From assembly GCA_039105265.1 (NCBI GenBank), contig JAPFFF010000005.1, positions 4,573,501 to 4,637,500 of the forward strand: a DNA stretch of 64,000 nt, written 5' to 3'. Both the position numbers and the translations under genes were made by a program. How positions within the stretch are numbered: position 1 is the stretch's first letter; every line of letters begins with the position of its first letter. Positions 53,904-64,000 of the stretch are shown here, piece by piece. The notes under the pieces are model-generated. The model was not told the DNA's origin. It saw nothing but the letters and a program-made list of their open reading frames with translations, and did not search any database. Source of the stretch: Tritrichomonas musculus (taxonomy: Eukaryota > Parabasalia > Tritrichomonadida > Tritrichomonadidae).

Positions 53904-56726
53904 TCACTTTTTAGCAGGAATTGCGTGTTGGTTGAAAAACTCTTGCGCCTTTTTCTTTATATCTACTGCCTCCTTCACCTCATCCATGTTGAACGGCTTC
54001 GATTGCACAGGGTCGATAATCTGTGTTCCCGTTGTCCTTATGAGTGTCGTTCTGTTCAGCACTGTTCCAGTTGGCAGCAAGATTGGGTCTGTTAGGAGCT
54101 CGTACGTGATTGGATCGCATAACTCATCTGGTATTTCAACGTTTGGATCAAGCACGAGCAAGTCCATCTGTTTCCTCAACTCGATAAATCTTTTCAGACC
54201 ATTGCATTCATAGTTGTAATGGCCTGTCTTTTCATTCAAACTGTTCAAGAAATCGAGCACTTTTTCGCACAAGTCGTTTCCGAGGTTTCTTTCAGGTTGC
54301 ATACTCAAGTCGATGATGTTTTTGTTTCCTGTCATCATCGAGATGAAACGTGCATAAGAACCGATGAAGTAGTTTTGATCGTACTTTAATTCATGCGGAT
54401 TACTGATTGACAAATCAGTTGTCAAAACTTTTGACAAGACAGCCGAAACCATCGTGACAACTTGCTCAGCAATTTGCTTCTCATTAAAAGCGGAAGGAAT
54501 GAATGAAAGTATCGTATTTACCAAGTTGAAGATCTCTTGAACGTACTGGAAATTACTCTGAAGAGATTTTCGTTCATCATCGATGATTTGGTGAAGTTCT
54601 TTATCACTTTTTCGCGAAAGTCTCATTCCTTGAATGTAATGCTCCCTCTTCTCTTCTTCTGTTTTGTTCTTATAATTCTCATCTGTCCATTCATCATCCT
54701 TTTTATTCGCTTTAATTTGCGCAATTTCCTCTTCTGTCATCGGCTTCAACGTAAGAACAAACTCGTTCGTCTTAATGTTGGTGATGTTGTCGATGCACAG
54801 CTGTGTGAAGAATGCTAATTCGCCGAGTAAATAGTAGAGGAATTGAACATTCGGCTTGGTTTGATACTCGTGTAAATAATACTGACGACATATTCGGTGT
54901 TGGAACCAAAATGTCATAAGTTGAAGACAAGGTTGTCTCATCATAATTTTGTCGTAATAACCAGAATGTGTTCCCGTTCGTTCGACGCGTGAAAAGAAGT
55001 CAACAATCTGAGGATAAACCTGCTTAATGATTGTATCTTTGACAAGCAAAAAGCTGATTTCACTATTCATTGGCTGCTGTGAAACATGGGCCAAAAAGTT
55101 CACAATGACGTTTGCTGTTTTCGGATTACGAACGTACTTCTTGTTCATGAAGATGATCGAGAAAAGATCGATAACTTGCTCAAGTTGTTCTTTATTAATC
55201 GCGCGGAAGTAGTAGTAATCGGTCAAAAGATGAACACAAGAATTCAGCATGTATTCTGGAAGATGTTGATAAGCAATTGGAGGACGTTTTGGCACTTCTT
55301 TTGTCATTGTATTATATTGGGCTGTTCTGGCCATGAACCGAAGTGTCTCTATCAAAAAGTTGATCAATTTTGTACGCCTGCATTCAACACACAATATGAT
55401 CGGAATGATTTCGCGGTTGATCTTTATGTACTCTTGTGCAACTGGACTCTTCATTGAACGTAATCTATTGCCTGATTCAGTCAGTTCTTGATGAAGAGAA
55501 TCTGAACTAAGCTTGATCGCTTTGTGGGCCGCAAAGAAGAAGTCAGATGTCGGTCTGTCGATTTTCTCGTTCATCAACTCTTTCTGCCTATTGAGCCAAG
55601 CTTCTTTGTCCGCTCTGATGTCTTCGTCCTTGTCTTCGTAGGCGCGATTCAAGTCCGACAAAGAAGTCGCATTCAAGTCGTGCCAGCTGTACTCGCCAAC
55701 AACAGAAAGAGGGTGATCTTGCAGAAGTGGTGTCAGGCTGTCAAGCTTGTACGGAGTGTAGGCATCGATTTGGTGCCACTTGTTTTGCGACTTGAATGCA
55801 ACCAACAAAAGGACGCTTTCGAAGTTCATGAAATATGCAGCCTGTTCGTACATAAGATCATAATAGATCTTCTCCTTGTCATCGGGAGGGCTCATGAAGC
55901 CGTGAAGCATCATTTCCATGCGACGGTTTCTCTCAAAATTGAAAATAACCGCATCTTTGACGTTTTTTTCAAAATTGCGGATAAATGAAAGCGCTTGCGG
56001 TGCCGTGTTCGAGCGAAGTGATAAGATGATGATGTCAAGAAGTGTAGTATAGTACGACGATAGAACTGAATTCAATTTTTCAATTGATGCGTGGTCGAGT
56101 TGATGCCCATCGTTGAAATATTCTGAAAAATTGTCGCTGTTTGGGAAAATGGACTTCGAAAAAAGACCTGTTAGGATTTCTGTGCACATACGTGATTGGA
56201 AAAAGGAAAGTCTGAGATTTTGGACGGAGAATAATGTGTGGAATATTTGCAAATGATCCAAACATCGCGATAGCTTTTCTTTTTTGAACTCATCATAAAA
56301 TTGTTTTAACGTATCTAAGAAAAAGAGAGCAGTTGATGGGTCGTTTGTAATTGAATTATGAATAATATTATGGATAAATTGGCTTTCACTACGAATAGAG
56401 TATATATATTTGACAAAATCGTTTAGAAGTAAATTATAATTATAATTTTCATAGAAAATATCAGGAGATTGGATTAAAATTGCAAGATAATTACATGAAT
56501 CATTGACAAATCGTTGGACACTCGGAGTCGTATTGCTTAAATGAGTCATATCAAGTATTAATTTTAATGGGGAAATTTTAGTAAAGTCAACTACAGAGCA
56601 AAGTTCTATAATAAATAAATCGAATTCAATCATTTGCCTATCGTACTGAATGAGTGATTTTAGAGCTTGAGGAACATCTGTTAAAGGAAGTCTTCGAATA
56701 AATTCTACGAGATATTGGTCTGTCAT
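53904..56726 (-). CDS. UFD2: Ubiquitin conjugation factor E4 (UFD2/UBE4 family, U-box E3)
   Basis: The 940-aa protein has the UFD2 layout: a long helical core (about 100-800; for example LNKFLIET-like LINFLIETLRFMART and QPMNSEISFLLV segments) and a C-terminal U-box at about 865-935 (IPDELCDPITYELLTDPILL, then PTGTVLNRTTLIRT and DPVQSKPFNMDEVKEAVDIK). It extends ubiquitin chains on substrates delivered by CDC48/p97 in cytosol and nucleus. Length is close to yeast Ufd2 (961 aa). The coding sequence is clearly less AT-rich than its neighbours and has no low complexity, which marks it as a conserved housekeeping gene. ATG 56726 is preceded on the minus strand by TCAAAATTTTCG, an initiator-like sequence. 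Confidence 0.9.
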   Translation of the reverse strand: MTDQYLVEFIRRLPLTDVPQALKSLIQYDRQMIEFDLFIIELCSVVDFTKISPLKLILDMTHLSNTTPSVQRFVNDSCNYLAILIQSPDIFYENYNYNLLLNDFVKYIYSIRSESQFIHNIIHNSITNDPSTALFFLDTLKQFYDEFKKEKLSRCLDHLQIFHTLFSVQNLRLSFFQSRMCTEILTGLFSKSIFPNSDNFSEYFNDGHQLDHASIEKLNSVLSSYYTTLLDIIILSLRSNTAPQALSFIRNFEKNVKDAVIFNFERNRRMEMMLHGFMSPPDDKEKIYYDLMYEQAAYFMNFESVLLLVAFKSQNKWHQIDAYTPYKLDSLTPLLQDHPLSVVGEYSWHDLNATSLSDLNRAYEDKDEDIRADKEAWLNRQKELMNEKIDRPTSDFFFAAHKAIKLSSDSLHQELTESGNRLRSMKSPVAQEYIKINREIIPIILCVECRRTKLINFLIETLRFMARTAQYNTMTKEVPKRPPIAYQHLPEYMLNSCVHLLTDYYYFRAINKEQLEQVIDLFSIIFMNKKYVRNPKTANVIVNFLAHVSQQPMNSEISFLLVKDTIIKQVYPQIVDFFSRVERTGTHSGYYDKIMMRQPCLQLMTFWFQHRICRQYYLHEYQTKPNVQFLYYLLGELAFFTQLCIDNITNIKTNEFVLTLKPMTEEEIAQIKANKKDDEWTDENYKNKTEEEKREHYIQGMRLSRKSDKELHQIIDDERKSLQSNFQYVQEIFNLVNTILSFIPSAFNEKQIAEQVVTMVSAVLSKVLTTDLSISNPHELKYDQNYFIGSYARFISMMTGNKNIIDLSMQPERNLGNDLCEKVLDFLNSLNEKTGHYNYECNGLKRFIELRKQMDLLVLDPNVEIPDELCDPITYELLTDPILLPTGTVLNRTTLIRTTGTQIIDPVQSKPFNMDEVKEAVDIKKKAQEFFNQHAIPAKK

Positions 56727-57191
56727 ATAAACGAAAATTTTGACACAAATATGTCATTTCAAAATTTTCGTTTTGCAAATTCAAAATTGTATTCGCATTC
56801 AAATTTGTTTAAAATTTAAATTTTTTGAGCATTTAAACAAATTTAAAAAATAAAGCGCATTTTTCTCAATACATTTTAAAGATAATTTGACAATATTTTA
56901 TATTCATATAATATATTTTATTTAAATCATTATTTAATTAAATAAACTCTTATTTTTGTGATTTATAAGAAATTTTACTATTAATACAAAAAAACGTATT
57001 TTATTATAGAAATAAAATATAACTATCTTTATAAATAATTATTATTAGTAGTAATTTTAAGCTATATTTATATTATATAAATAGTTATTTAAAATTATAT
57101 TATATCTATATATTATATAAATCTAATCAATATTTTATGATGGCTTATTAGTTTTATATATATTTATATATATACTATATACTCATAATAT
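56727..57191. other. AT-rich intergenic region
   Basis: Contains TATATA-rich low-complexity sequence. TTTTGAAATGACATATTTGT upstream of UFD2 on the minus strand may belong to its promoter. Nothing else recognised. Confidence 0.5.
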
Positions 57192-58687
57192 AATGAAAAA
57201 GCAGCCGAAAAAGGTAATAAGGATGCAGAAAAAATATTAATAACAGCAATATTATATAAACATAATACATATAAGTCAAAAAATATAGTCAAATGGATGA
57301 GAATCGCTATAGACATGGGATATGAAAATGCTAAATATAATTTAGGTTTTTTTTTTAAAAAACAGGAGAAGAATACTCAGAATCTGAAAAAGAAGAAGGA
57401 GAACGTTTAATTAAAGAAACAGCTGAAGAAAATAACGTTTATGCAATGTCTTTTCTTCATTTTGAATATATGAAAAGAAATGGGCTGTTAGAAAACTCTC
57501 CTGAACGTTTTGATAATGAAGCGAAAAAATATTAGCAGATTTTATTAGATTATAAAAAAGATAACAAGAATGTTTTTGTGGATAAAAACTTTTCTGCTTT
57601 CAAAAATTGGAAAAGGATTGATGAATTATATCCAGCTCCATTATTTCAAAAAGATCTTATTGATCCTAGTTTTGTTAATCAAGGGAAAATTGGTAATTGC
57701 TTTTTAATATCAGCTCTTTCAAGAATTGCAAAACAATACTATTTTGTTCCTTTACTTTTTGAGATAAAATTACCTAATGAAATATTAGGCAATGTTTTGA
57801 ATTCAATAAACATTAAATGTGGAGCTGTTGTTATCTATTTACAAGCATTTGGACGAAAAATACCAGTTTTAATAGATACACTTATACCTGTAAATGAGGA
57901 TAATAATCCAAAATTAAGCCATCCTTCGGATTCAACTAAATCACCTTGGTTTTCTCTTGTTGAAAAAGCAATGATTAAACTATATGGCACTTTTTCAAAT
58001 TTAATAAGGTGTTATTATGAAGTCATATATTCATTATTTTTTTACAATGTCATTAAATCAAAATTAATAACATCATTTGATGATTTATTGAAATATCAGA
58101 ACGAAGGTTGTATAATGTCAGCTAGAACACCTGAAAAAGTTTATAGAGATGATTTATGGCCGAAACATTCTTATTCTGTCTTGAAAGTAAGAAATATTAA
58201 TGGAATGAAATTTCTTTTTCTAAGAAATCCATGGGGACATTCTGAATGGAAAGGTGACTATTCTAAGGAGTCATCTTTTTGAACACCAGAATTGAAAAAA
58301 GCTCTTAATTATGATTATTATCCACCAGGTACATTTTAGATTACTTTTGATGAACTTTCTGAACATTTCGTCAGAATTATTAGTATGGAACCTCTTAAAC
58401 CTGAACTTAACCTTAAAATGTTCCAATATAAATTAGTACCTAGCAAATATGATGAAATAATCATCAAATCAAACCATATCAACACTTCAATATTAAAAAA
58501 ATTTATTATTCATATTACAGATACAATTCAATTGGGACAAAAAGTACCAATTTATATCATTGTTGAAAGACAAAGAGAAAAATTTGCACTTGGAAGAGAT
58601 GAAAGTCATTTTATTCTAATTATCAAATCTAAAATTATCAAAAAGTGGCATCTTCATAAAAACAAAAGTTTTCGCCTTTTTAATTGA
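57192..58687 (+). pseudogene. Sel1-calpain (family C2 peptidase) pseudogene
   Basis: 57192-57360 reads a Sel1-like piece (NEKAAEKGNKDAEKILI). A frame change at a T/A homopolymer leads into one frame running 57362-58687. That frame contains a calpain core with the complete triad: Cys in GKIGNCFLISALSR, His in PKHSYSVLKV and Asn in FLRNPWGHSEWKG. Three internal stops interrupt it: TAG 57533, TGA 58280 and TAG 58337. The last two replace the conserved tryptophans of calpains (ESSF-stop-TPELK and PGTF-stop-ITFDEL). No start codon is visible upstream. The 3' part (MEPLKPELNLKMFQ onward) resembles calpain domain III. Most likely a recent pseudogene. Confidence 0.75.
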
Positions 58688-59835
58688 TGAGGAGAATAAT
58701 GAAAATATTTATTTCATTTGGAATTATATCATATTACATCTATTCAAATCAAATTCCAAACGTGAATGAAATTCCAGATCTTTCAAAGCTTGATTCAAAA
58801 TACACAAATTTTGTGAATGAACTTTTAAATGAAGATCCAGAAAAAAGGCCAACATCTCAACAAATTGTTTCTTCATTTCTCACAGAAAGAGAAAAAACAT
58901 GGCTAGAAGATGTTGATGAAGATGAAGTTGACCGTTATTTGCATAAGTTTGGATTGTCAATCAAGCCACGAAATCAAAAAATCGACATTGATTTCATCAA
59001 TTCAATCACCACAGATAAATATCCAAACAATGCAAAACAACCAAAAAAGACAATTGAAGAAATAATTAACAATGAATCAATATCAAAGGGCATTAAAGAA
59101 AGTATCAAGTTAGCTGAAAATTATTTAACTTCCAGTAATAATAAAAACATTAAACAAATTAAAAAACTTTTGTTTAATGTTGGATACCAATTGTGCATGG
59201 GAGATAAAGAAGTCTCACTAAACATCCAAGAAGATTATTTTTATGCAATTAAATATTTGAAAGCAGCAGCATTACTCGGTGACAAAACTTCATTTTATTT
59301 GTTATCAACAATCTTTTCAAATGAAGAAAATCAAGAATCACAAAGAATTGCATTCAAATTGGCAGACATTTCTGCTGATTTGGGCTGCACTCATGCATTC
59401 AACACTCTTGCTGTTTATAATAAAAATGGAATTGGAATAGTGTCAAATATCATAATGGCTGCTATTTACTTCAAAATTGCAAATATAATGCTAAAAATAT
59501 CTCAAAAAGAAATCAGTTTAATTGAATTCGATAACCAATTGAAAATTGCTAAAAATATCATTCAGAAAATTGATGGAAAAAGCAATAAAGTTTACAGAGA
59601 AATTCGTTACACATTAGAGGCAGTTGAAAATCCAAGCGTCGCTTTGTTTGTTTCTGAAAAATACTTCGAAAAGGCTGCAAGAAATGGAAATAAAGAAGCA
59701 GAAGAAATAATTAAAAGAATTGATTTGAATGCAAAAGTGAGTCAAGATCATCCTTACTTTTATGATGAAATATGGCAAACACCATCAAAATCAGTTTGTG
59801 AAGAAACTTTTGATTTTGATGATCAAAATTGGTAA
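58687..59835 (+). CDS. Kinase C-terminal end plus Sel1-like region (gene fragment)
   Basis: TTG 58684 opens the frame, and I start at ATG 58687 (382 aa). The first 70 residues match only the end of a kinase domain: FGIISYYIYSNQIP corresponds to helix F, and LLNEDPEKRPTSQQIVSSFL to the final helix with its Arg. HRD, DFG and the whole N-lobe are missing. After a charged linker, helical Sel1-like repeats follow (YFYAIKYLKAAALLGDKTSF, AACTHAF-type motifs such as LGCTHAFNTLAVYNKNGIGI). It follows the calpain pseudogene with a 1-bp overlap in another frame, so it is probably the surviving 3' part of a rearranged kinase-Sel1 gene. Confidence 0.6.
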   Translation: MRRIMKIFISFGIISYYIYSNQIPNVNEIPDLSKLDSKYTNFVNELLNEDPEKRPTSQQIVSSFLTEREKTWLEDVDEDEVDRYLHKFGLSIKPRNQKIDIDFINSITTDKYPNNAKQPKKTIEEIINNESISKGIKESIKLAENYLTSSNNKNIKQIKKLLFNVGYQLCMGDKEVSLNIQEDYFYAIKYLKAAALLGDKTSFYLLSTIFSNEENQESQRIAFKLADISADLGCTHAFNTLAVYNKNGIGIVSNIIMAAIYFKIANIMLKISQKEISLIEFDNQLKIAKNIIQKIDGKSNKVYREIRYTLEAVENPSVALFVSEKYFEKAARNGNKEAEEIIKRIDLNAKVSQDHPYFYDEIWQTPSKSVCEETFDFDDQNW

Positions 59836-59907
59836 TTAAACAAAAAATTTTTTTTGGAATATTTTTTTTTTTTTTTTTTATTTTTTATTTTTTATGTATA
59901 GCTCATT
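59836..59907. other. Short intergenic with poly-T
   Basis: A T-run at 59862-59880 separates two convergent kinase-Sel1 remnants. Confidence 0.4.
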
Positions 59908-60538
59908 ATTTTAAAATGTATATACCTGAACCATAAGCATGAGCAATCCAATACAAAGCGCTTGGATCATTTTTGTCCAAATAAAAATTTAGATAATCAA
60001 GAGTACTTGAAACTTCTAACTTGTAATATTCAAATCAATTGGTGTTGTATGACTAATTAAAGGATCTTTATTTGTAATAAGAAAATACATAATTTGACCT
60101 ATTGAATAAACATCAGATGCAAATGAACAAATATTATTTGTATATTGTTCATATGATATATAAAATAAAGAGCTAATATCATCAGATATTTCATTTTCAT
60201 TAGAGTCCAAATCAAATTCTTTCGATTGATCAAAATCAGTTAAAATTGCTTTATCATTTTCATCAATAATGATATTATCTGGCTTTAAATCACGATAAAC
60301 AAAACCATTCAAGTGAATATTTTCGATTTAGATCATTATTTCAAGTAAAAATTGTAATTTTTGAAGATCAATAACAAATATTTTCAAAAACGGCTTTATA
60401 AAATTAATTTTTTATCAGATCATTGATTTTATTATTTTCTTGAGAATTTGTTGCTAATTCAGCAAGATTAATTTGCCTATAGCTATTAATTTTAGCTGTT
60501 ATATCATTATTTTCGCCTTTAAAATTGTTCTGCTTCAT
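59908..60538 (-). pseudogene. Kinase-Sel1 pseudogene, minus strand
   Basis: A short ORF at 60538-60404 (MKQNNFKGENNDITAKINSY) may be the original start. Then kinase helix E (LQKLQFLLEIMI-stop-IENIHLNG) leads into 60312-60016: VYRDLKPDNIIIDE with YRD for HRD, LTDFDQS with DFD for DFG, then YISYEQY in place of APE and DVYSIGQIMYFLITN. After TAG a shifted frame gives a Sel1-like DPSALYWIAHAYGSG (59910-60010). Stops, frameshifts and the missing N-lobe make it a pseudogene. Confidence 0.7.
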
Positions 60539-61029
60539 AATAAAAAACATTAAAAACTATAAAATTTAATGAGTTCTCTCAAAAAAAATATAAAATAATT
60601 CTTTATTTTCGATAAACATATAATCACACATTTGCATCAGAAAACTGAATTTTTTCATAAAAACGACCCATACACACGTTTTGGTTCAATTGGCTATAAT
60701 GACAATACAGTTATTTTGAGTGTTTCTCATAGTTTGGCTGATTATATTATAATAAAAATTAATTTTTTATATTTTACATTTAATTTACTTTAACCAAAAC
60801 AATTAGCAAAAGATTATGGAAAATGATATGATATGTCTAAAAAAAAAAAAAAAAAAAAAAAAAAAGATTTAAAATTATTTTGAAACATTTGAATTCAAAT
60901 CTAACTTTTTCATGAGATTGAAATTTTAAATTATTTATGGAAATTAACCCTAATATTTAATAATAATAAATATATATAAAATAAATTATGGTTTTGATGT
61001 TTTTTATTTAAATTAATTAATATCCCCCT
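60539..61029. other. Intergenic with poly-A tract
   Basis: A run of about 26 A residues lies at 60840-60865. A possible decayed initiator TCAGAAAAC occurs near 60640. No gene supported. Confidence 0.5.
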
Positions 61030-63965
61030 TTAGTAAATTATGCAAGATGAATTAGGATTAGCATTTGTTAATATTTCTTTTATCTGCTCATCATTTGTTA
61101 ATTTAATTGGTGTCCTTCAAAAGAAAATGAGAAAAACCTTTACAAATAAAAATCATTTTCAATTTCATCTTTTATATTTATATTAATGTCGCTTCTACTC
61201 AATAAAAGTTGAATAATCTCTATATTTCCTTTTTTAACAGACAAATGAAGTGATGTAGTATAAAATTATATTTTTGTGAAACTTCATTTCAAATAAAGTA
61301 AATCAAATTTGATTAGAAAACTTTGTTTTTAATTGAATAAAAAATAATTTATATGATAAATATTATTTTCAAACAAAATAGAAATGATATTATAATTTTA
61401 AACTTGAAAATTATATTAAATTATTTTTTTAAAAAACATTTTTTGCATTTATGTCAAGTTCGGGTATTCCTATCAATAGTTTTATAATATCTATATTTCC
61501 TTTTTCAACAGCAATATATAATATTGTCTTTTCATAAATGTTCTCTTTAAATTTCATTTTAATAAATGATGAAATTCGATTAATATAATTGTAAATTAAA
61601 CACTAAAAATAAAAAAATTTGAAATATCATTCAAAAATTGAATAAATTAAAACTATTTCATATATATATTTTCATAAAATGTTATTAAATTTTAACATAT
61701 GTTGAAACGTTATGAAATTGTTTTTCTTATTGTATTAAAATTAAATATTTTAACTTCACTAGAATATTGAATTAGAAATTACATAAAAAAATGATTTAAA
61801 TGATATATAATATATTAAATATTAACTGAATAAAAAAATGTTATTTTAAAATTATATAAAATATTATGAATTAAATTGATTTCGTATTAATATTAAATTT
61901 ATTAGTTTCAAGTAAAGATTTAAATATATCAATGTTTCCAGTTTCTAATGCGAGTAGTAATGGAGTTATATTGAAAAGTAATAATTAATGTCATTGAATT
62001 ATCAAATTTATAATTTCATTAATTATTTATGAAAAAAACTTTATGAAATAATAATTTAAAATTATATTAAAAAAACAAGCATAAAAATTTTATGAAATTG
62101 TTTGACTATAATTTGATAAATCAGATAAATTGTAATTTCATTAAAAAATGTAATTAAAATTTTATTAACAATTGACTGAAAATTGGATGATAAAACATAA
62201 ATGAAATGTATAAAAAATATATTGGATAATTCATTGTAATATGATAAATAATATATTTAAAAATTTCTTCGAACCTTAGCACTTCTGGATGTGAAATATA
62301 TACTTTCATATTTAAACATATAATATGAAATGATATTTACAATAAAAAAGGAATTTTAAAAATCAATTTTATTTCTAATTCGATAAAATAAAATTTTGAA
62401 TTGACTTAATATTATTAAATAAAAATTTCATCAATAAATAAATGATATGTCATTGAAATAAATTGAAAAATTGTATTAACAAAAAATGAGAATTTCATTG
62501 AAAAATTTTCAATGAAATCTTATTTGTAAATTCTAAAGAAAATTATGTTTTTAAATATTAAAATAAACATAATTGGGATTTATTTCAAGTTCTGGTCTTG
62601 ATAATAATAATTGAACAATATCATTATTTCCACTTTCAATTGCTAAATGCAATGAGGTTTTGTTTAATTGAAAAAATTATAATTATGTAAAATTTATTTT
62701 ATTGAAATTTTATTAAAATTAATTAAAAATCTTATAAAAAATAATTTTTTATATGAAATATTATAAAAATTAATTTTGGAAAACTTTTTTTAAATTTTAA
62801 TTTTAGAAACGATGTAACCAAAAAGAATTTGAATTATATAAAAATCATGAATGATTCAAACAAGATTAAAAATAATTTATATAAATTTGATTTAAAAAAA
62901 TATTTTATGATTTCATTAAAATCATAAAAATGTTAAAATATAATTAAAAATAATTAGTAAAAAATGCTATAAAATATTTTTTATAATGTCATTAAAAAGT
63001 TAAAAATGATAATATCAAAAAATCCAAAAACCATGAATAATTTGAAAATATATAAATATAAATTATATTTAAAATTAATATTGAACCAATTCAGCATTTA
63101 TATCAATATCATTTCTTGACAATAAAAATTTAATAATATCTAAATTGCCTTTTTCAATTGCAATATGAAGAGCAGTTTTATTCAAACAATTTTTTTATAA
63201 ATTTTATTTAAAAATGATATAAAGAATTTCATAAATTGATCAAAATAAATTATATTAAACTATTGAATTTGAATTTTATTAATAAATTTGATAAAAAAAA
63301 TTTTGTTGAAAAAATAAAACAAATTCCATACAAAAAAATTTTCATTGAAATTTCATTGAAAAATTGGATAAAAAAAACGATATATAAATCATAAAAAAAA
63401 TCATATTAAAAATGAAGTGAAATGTCATAAAAAAATAAATTAAAAATTGGATAAATTATTTTTGATTAAATGTTATTCAAAATAAAAATGATTTGAAATT
63501 GGATGAAATCAGTTTTTATAAAATGTCATAATAAAATTTTGTTTAGATAATTGAGCGATTTCCCCTATTAAAAATCATTTATTTAAATGATATAAAAGCA
63601 AGTAATTTGAAATATCATTAAATTTATGTGTGAAATTGGATTTAAAACAAATCAAATCGAATTTCATTAATAAATTGATATCAAAATCAAATTAAAAAAA
63701 TATTTATAAATTTTTTGAATATAATAAACTTCAAATTGTATGAAAATTCATATTTTGTAATGTAATAAAAATCATAAAAGTAAAAAACGATGTAAAAAAT
63801 GTTTAATTATTAAAATTGTATTTAAAAAAAATATTATAAAACATTATAAATTATAAAAATTGAAAATAAAATATTCATTTAAATCAAGCTTTGAATTTGA
63901 TAATAAAATTTGAACAATATCAGTCATTTCATTTTCAACAGCAAAATGTAATCCATTCTTATTAA
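61030..63965 (-). pseudogene. Expanded ankyrin array with AT-rich spacers, minus strand
   Basis: Seven intact ankyrin-type units read in order on the minus strand: ~63965-63870 (GLHFAVENEMTDIVQILLSN), 63190-63085 (TALHIAIEKGNLDIIKFLLS), 62660-62570 (TSLHLAIESGNNDIVQLLLS), 61975-61885 (TPLLLALETGNIDIFKSLLE), 61560-61440 (TILYIAVEKGNIDIIKLLIG), 61270-61185 (TSLHLSVKKGNIEIIQLLLS) and a terminal 61116-61030 (TPIKLTNDEQIKEILTNANP, then TAA). Each unit is free of stops, while the 70-700-bp spacers are full of them. Consistent GT-AG or trichomonad intron signals are absent. The array probably continues past the window edge. Either a decayed gene or one with unusual non-coding spacers. Confidence 0.6.
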
Positions 63966-64000
63966 TAAAATAAAATTATTAAAACTTCATAAAATTTTTA

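Noticed and set aside
53904-53935. Poly-A tract beside UFD2 as evidence of retroposition
   Set aside because: The A-run lies on the plus strand downstream of a minus-strand gene, and no target duplication or promoter loss is seen.
57362-58687. Reassigned stop codons in this organism
   Set aside because: TGA, TAG and TAA all end other genes in the window, and calpain Trp residues elsewhere in the same frame use TGG.
61030-63965. Ordinary spliceosomal introns between ankyrin units
   Set aside because: Most unit borders lack GT or AG, and the trichomonad branch/3' signal is absent.

Overview
The window looks like nuclear DNA of a parabasalid protist, most likely Tritrichomonas or a close trichomonad relative. 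It is very AT-rich. Genes are intronless and tightly spaced, several begin just downstream of TCAYTW-like initiator sequences (TCACTTCATTT, TCATTTTTAG), and stops are often followed at once by TAAA. The gene families also fit: giant BspA-like leucine-rich-repeat proteins, DUF3447/ankyrin proteins, protein kinases fused to Sel1 repeats, a calpain-like peptidase and a Maverick/Polinton. The genus is an inference from family content, not proven.

Layout. (1) 1-6.8 kb: an unusual accessory region. Two unrecognised genes on the minus strand are followed by small-ORF cassettes (88, 87 and 82 aa). Each cassette has nearly the same leader and the same 3' block, but the coding sequences are unrelated, and different tandem-repeat arrays (27, 32, 28 and about 30 bp units) lie between them. 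A fourth 88-aa ORF lies beyond. (2) 7.6-11.4 kb: a BspA-like protein with a 14-residue-repeat N-terminus and a damaged 5' end, then scattered ankyrin-repeat fragments. (3) 11,953-33,923: a complete 22-kb Maverick/Polinton with ~310-bp terminal inverted repeats and a 5-bp target duplication (ATTGA), inserted in a Gln-rich reading frame that closes up when the element is removed on paper. (4) 34-43.5 kb: a kinase-Sel1 gene, a kinase pseudogene, a 516-bp MITE with an 8-bp target duplication, and an ankyrin protein. (5) 43.7-52.7 kb: a 2,984-aa protein with RRM-like N-terminal repeats, an Asn-rich linker and roughly 80 BspA-type LRRs. (6) 53-60.5 kb: a secreted-protein pseudogene, the housekeeping ubiquitin ligase UFD2, a calpain pseudogene and kinase/Sel1 fragments. 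(7) 61-64 kb: seven ankyrin units on the minus strand, separated by AT-rich spacers.

The Maverick carries a major capsid protein and putative small virion proteins, a packaging ATPase, two fibre-like proteins with phage-tail-like repeats, a DDE integrase and a 1,947-aa protein-primed-type family-B DNA polymerase. The polymerase has an HNH-type insert and, at its C-terminus, what reads as an archaeo-eukaryotic primase (PrimPol) domain with a PriCT-like tail. This is the most striking protein in the window. Most element genes share a start-proximal motif (T-tract, xATG/GCAT-like core, CAAA, then ATG) unlike the host initiator. Four pairs of adjacent Maverick ORFs break at a TGA and continue in the +1 frame, which is either one decaying copy or a recoding signal. 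No adenovirus-type maturation protease was recognised. A ~970-bp non-coding stretch inside the element holds hairpins, three 67-bp repeats, palindromes and a tRNA-like unit with Pol III A and B boxes.
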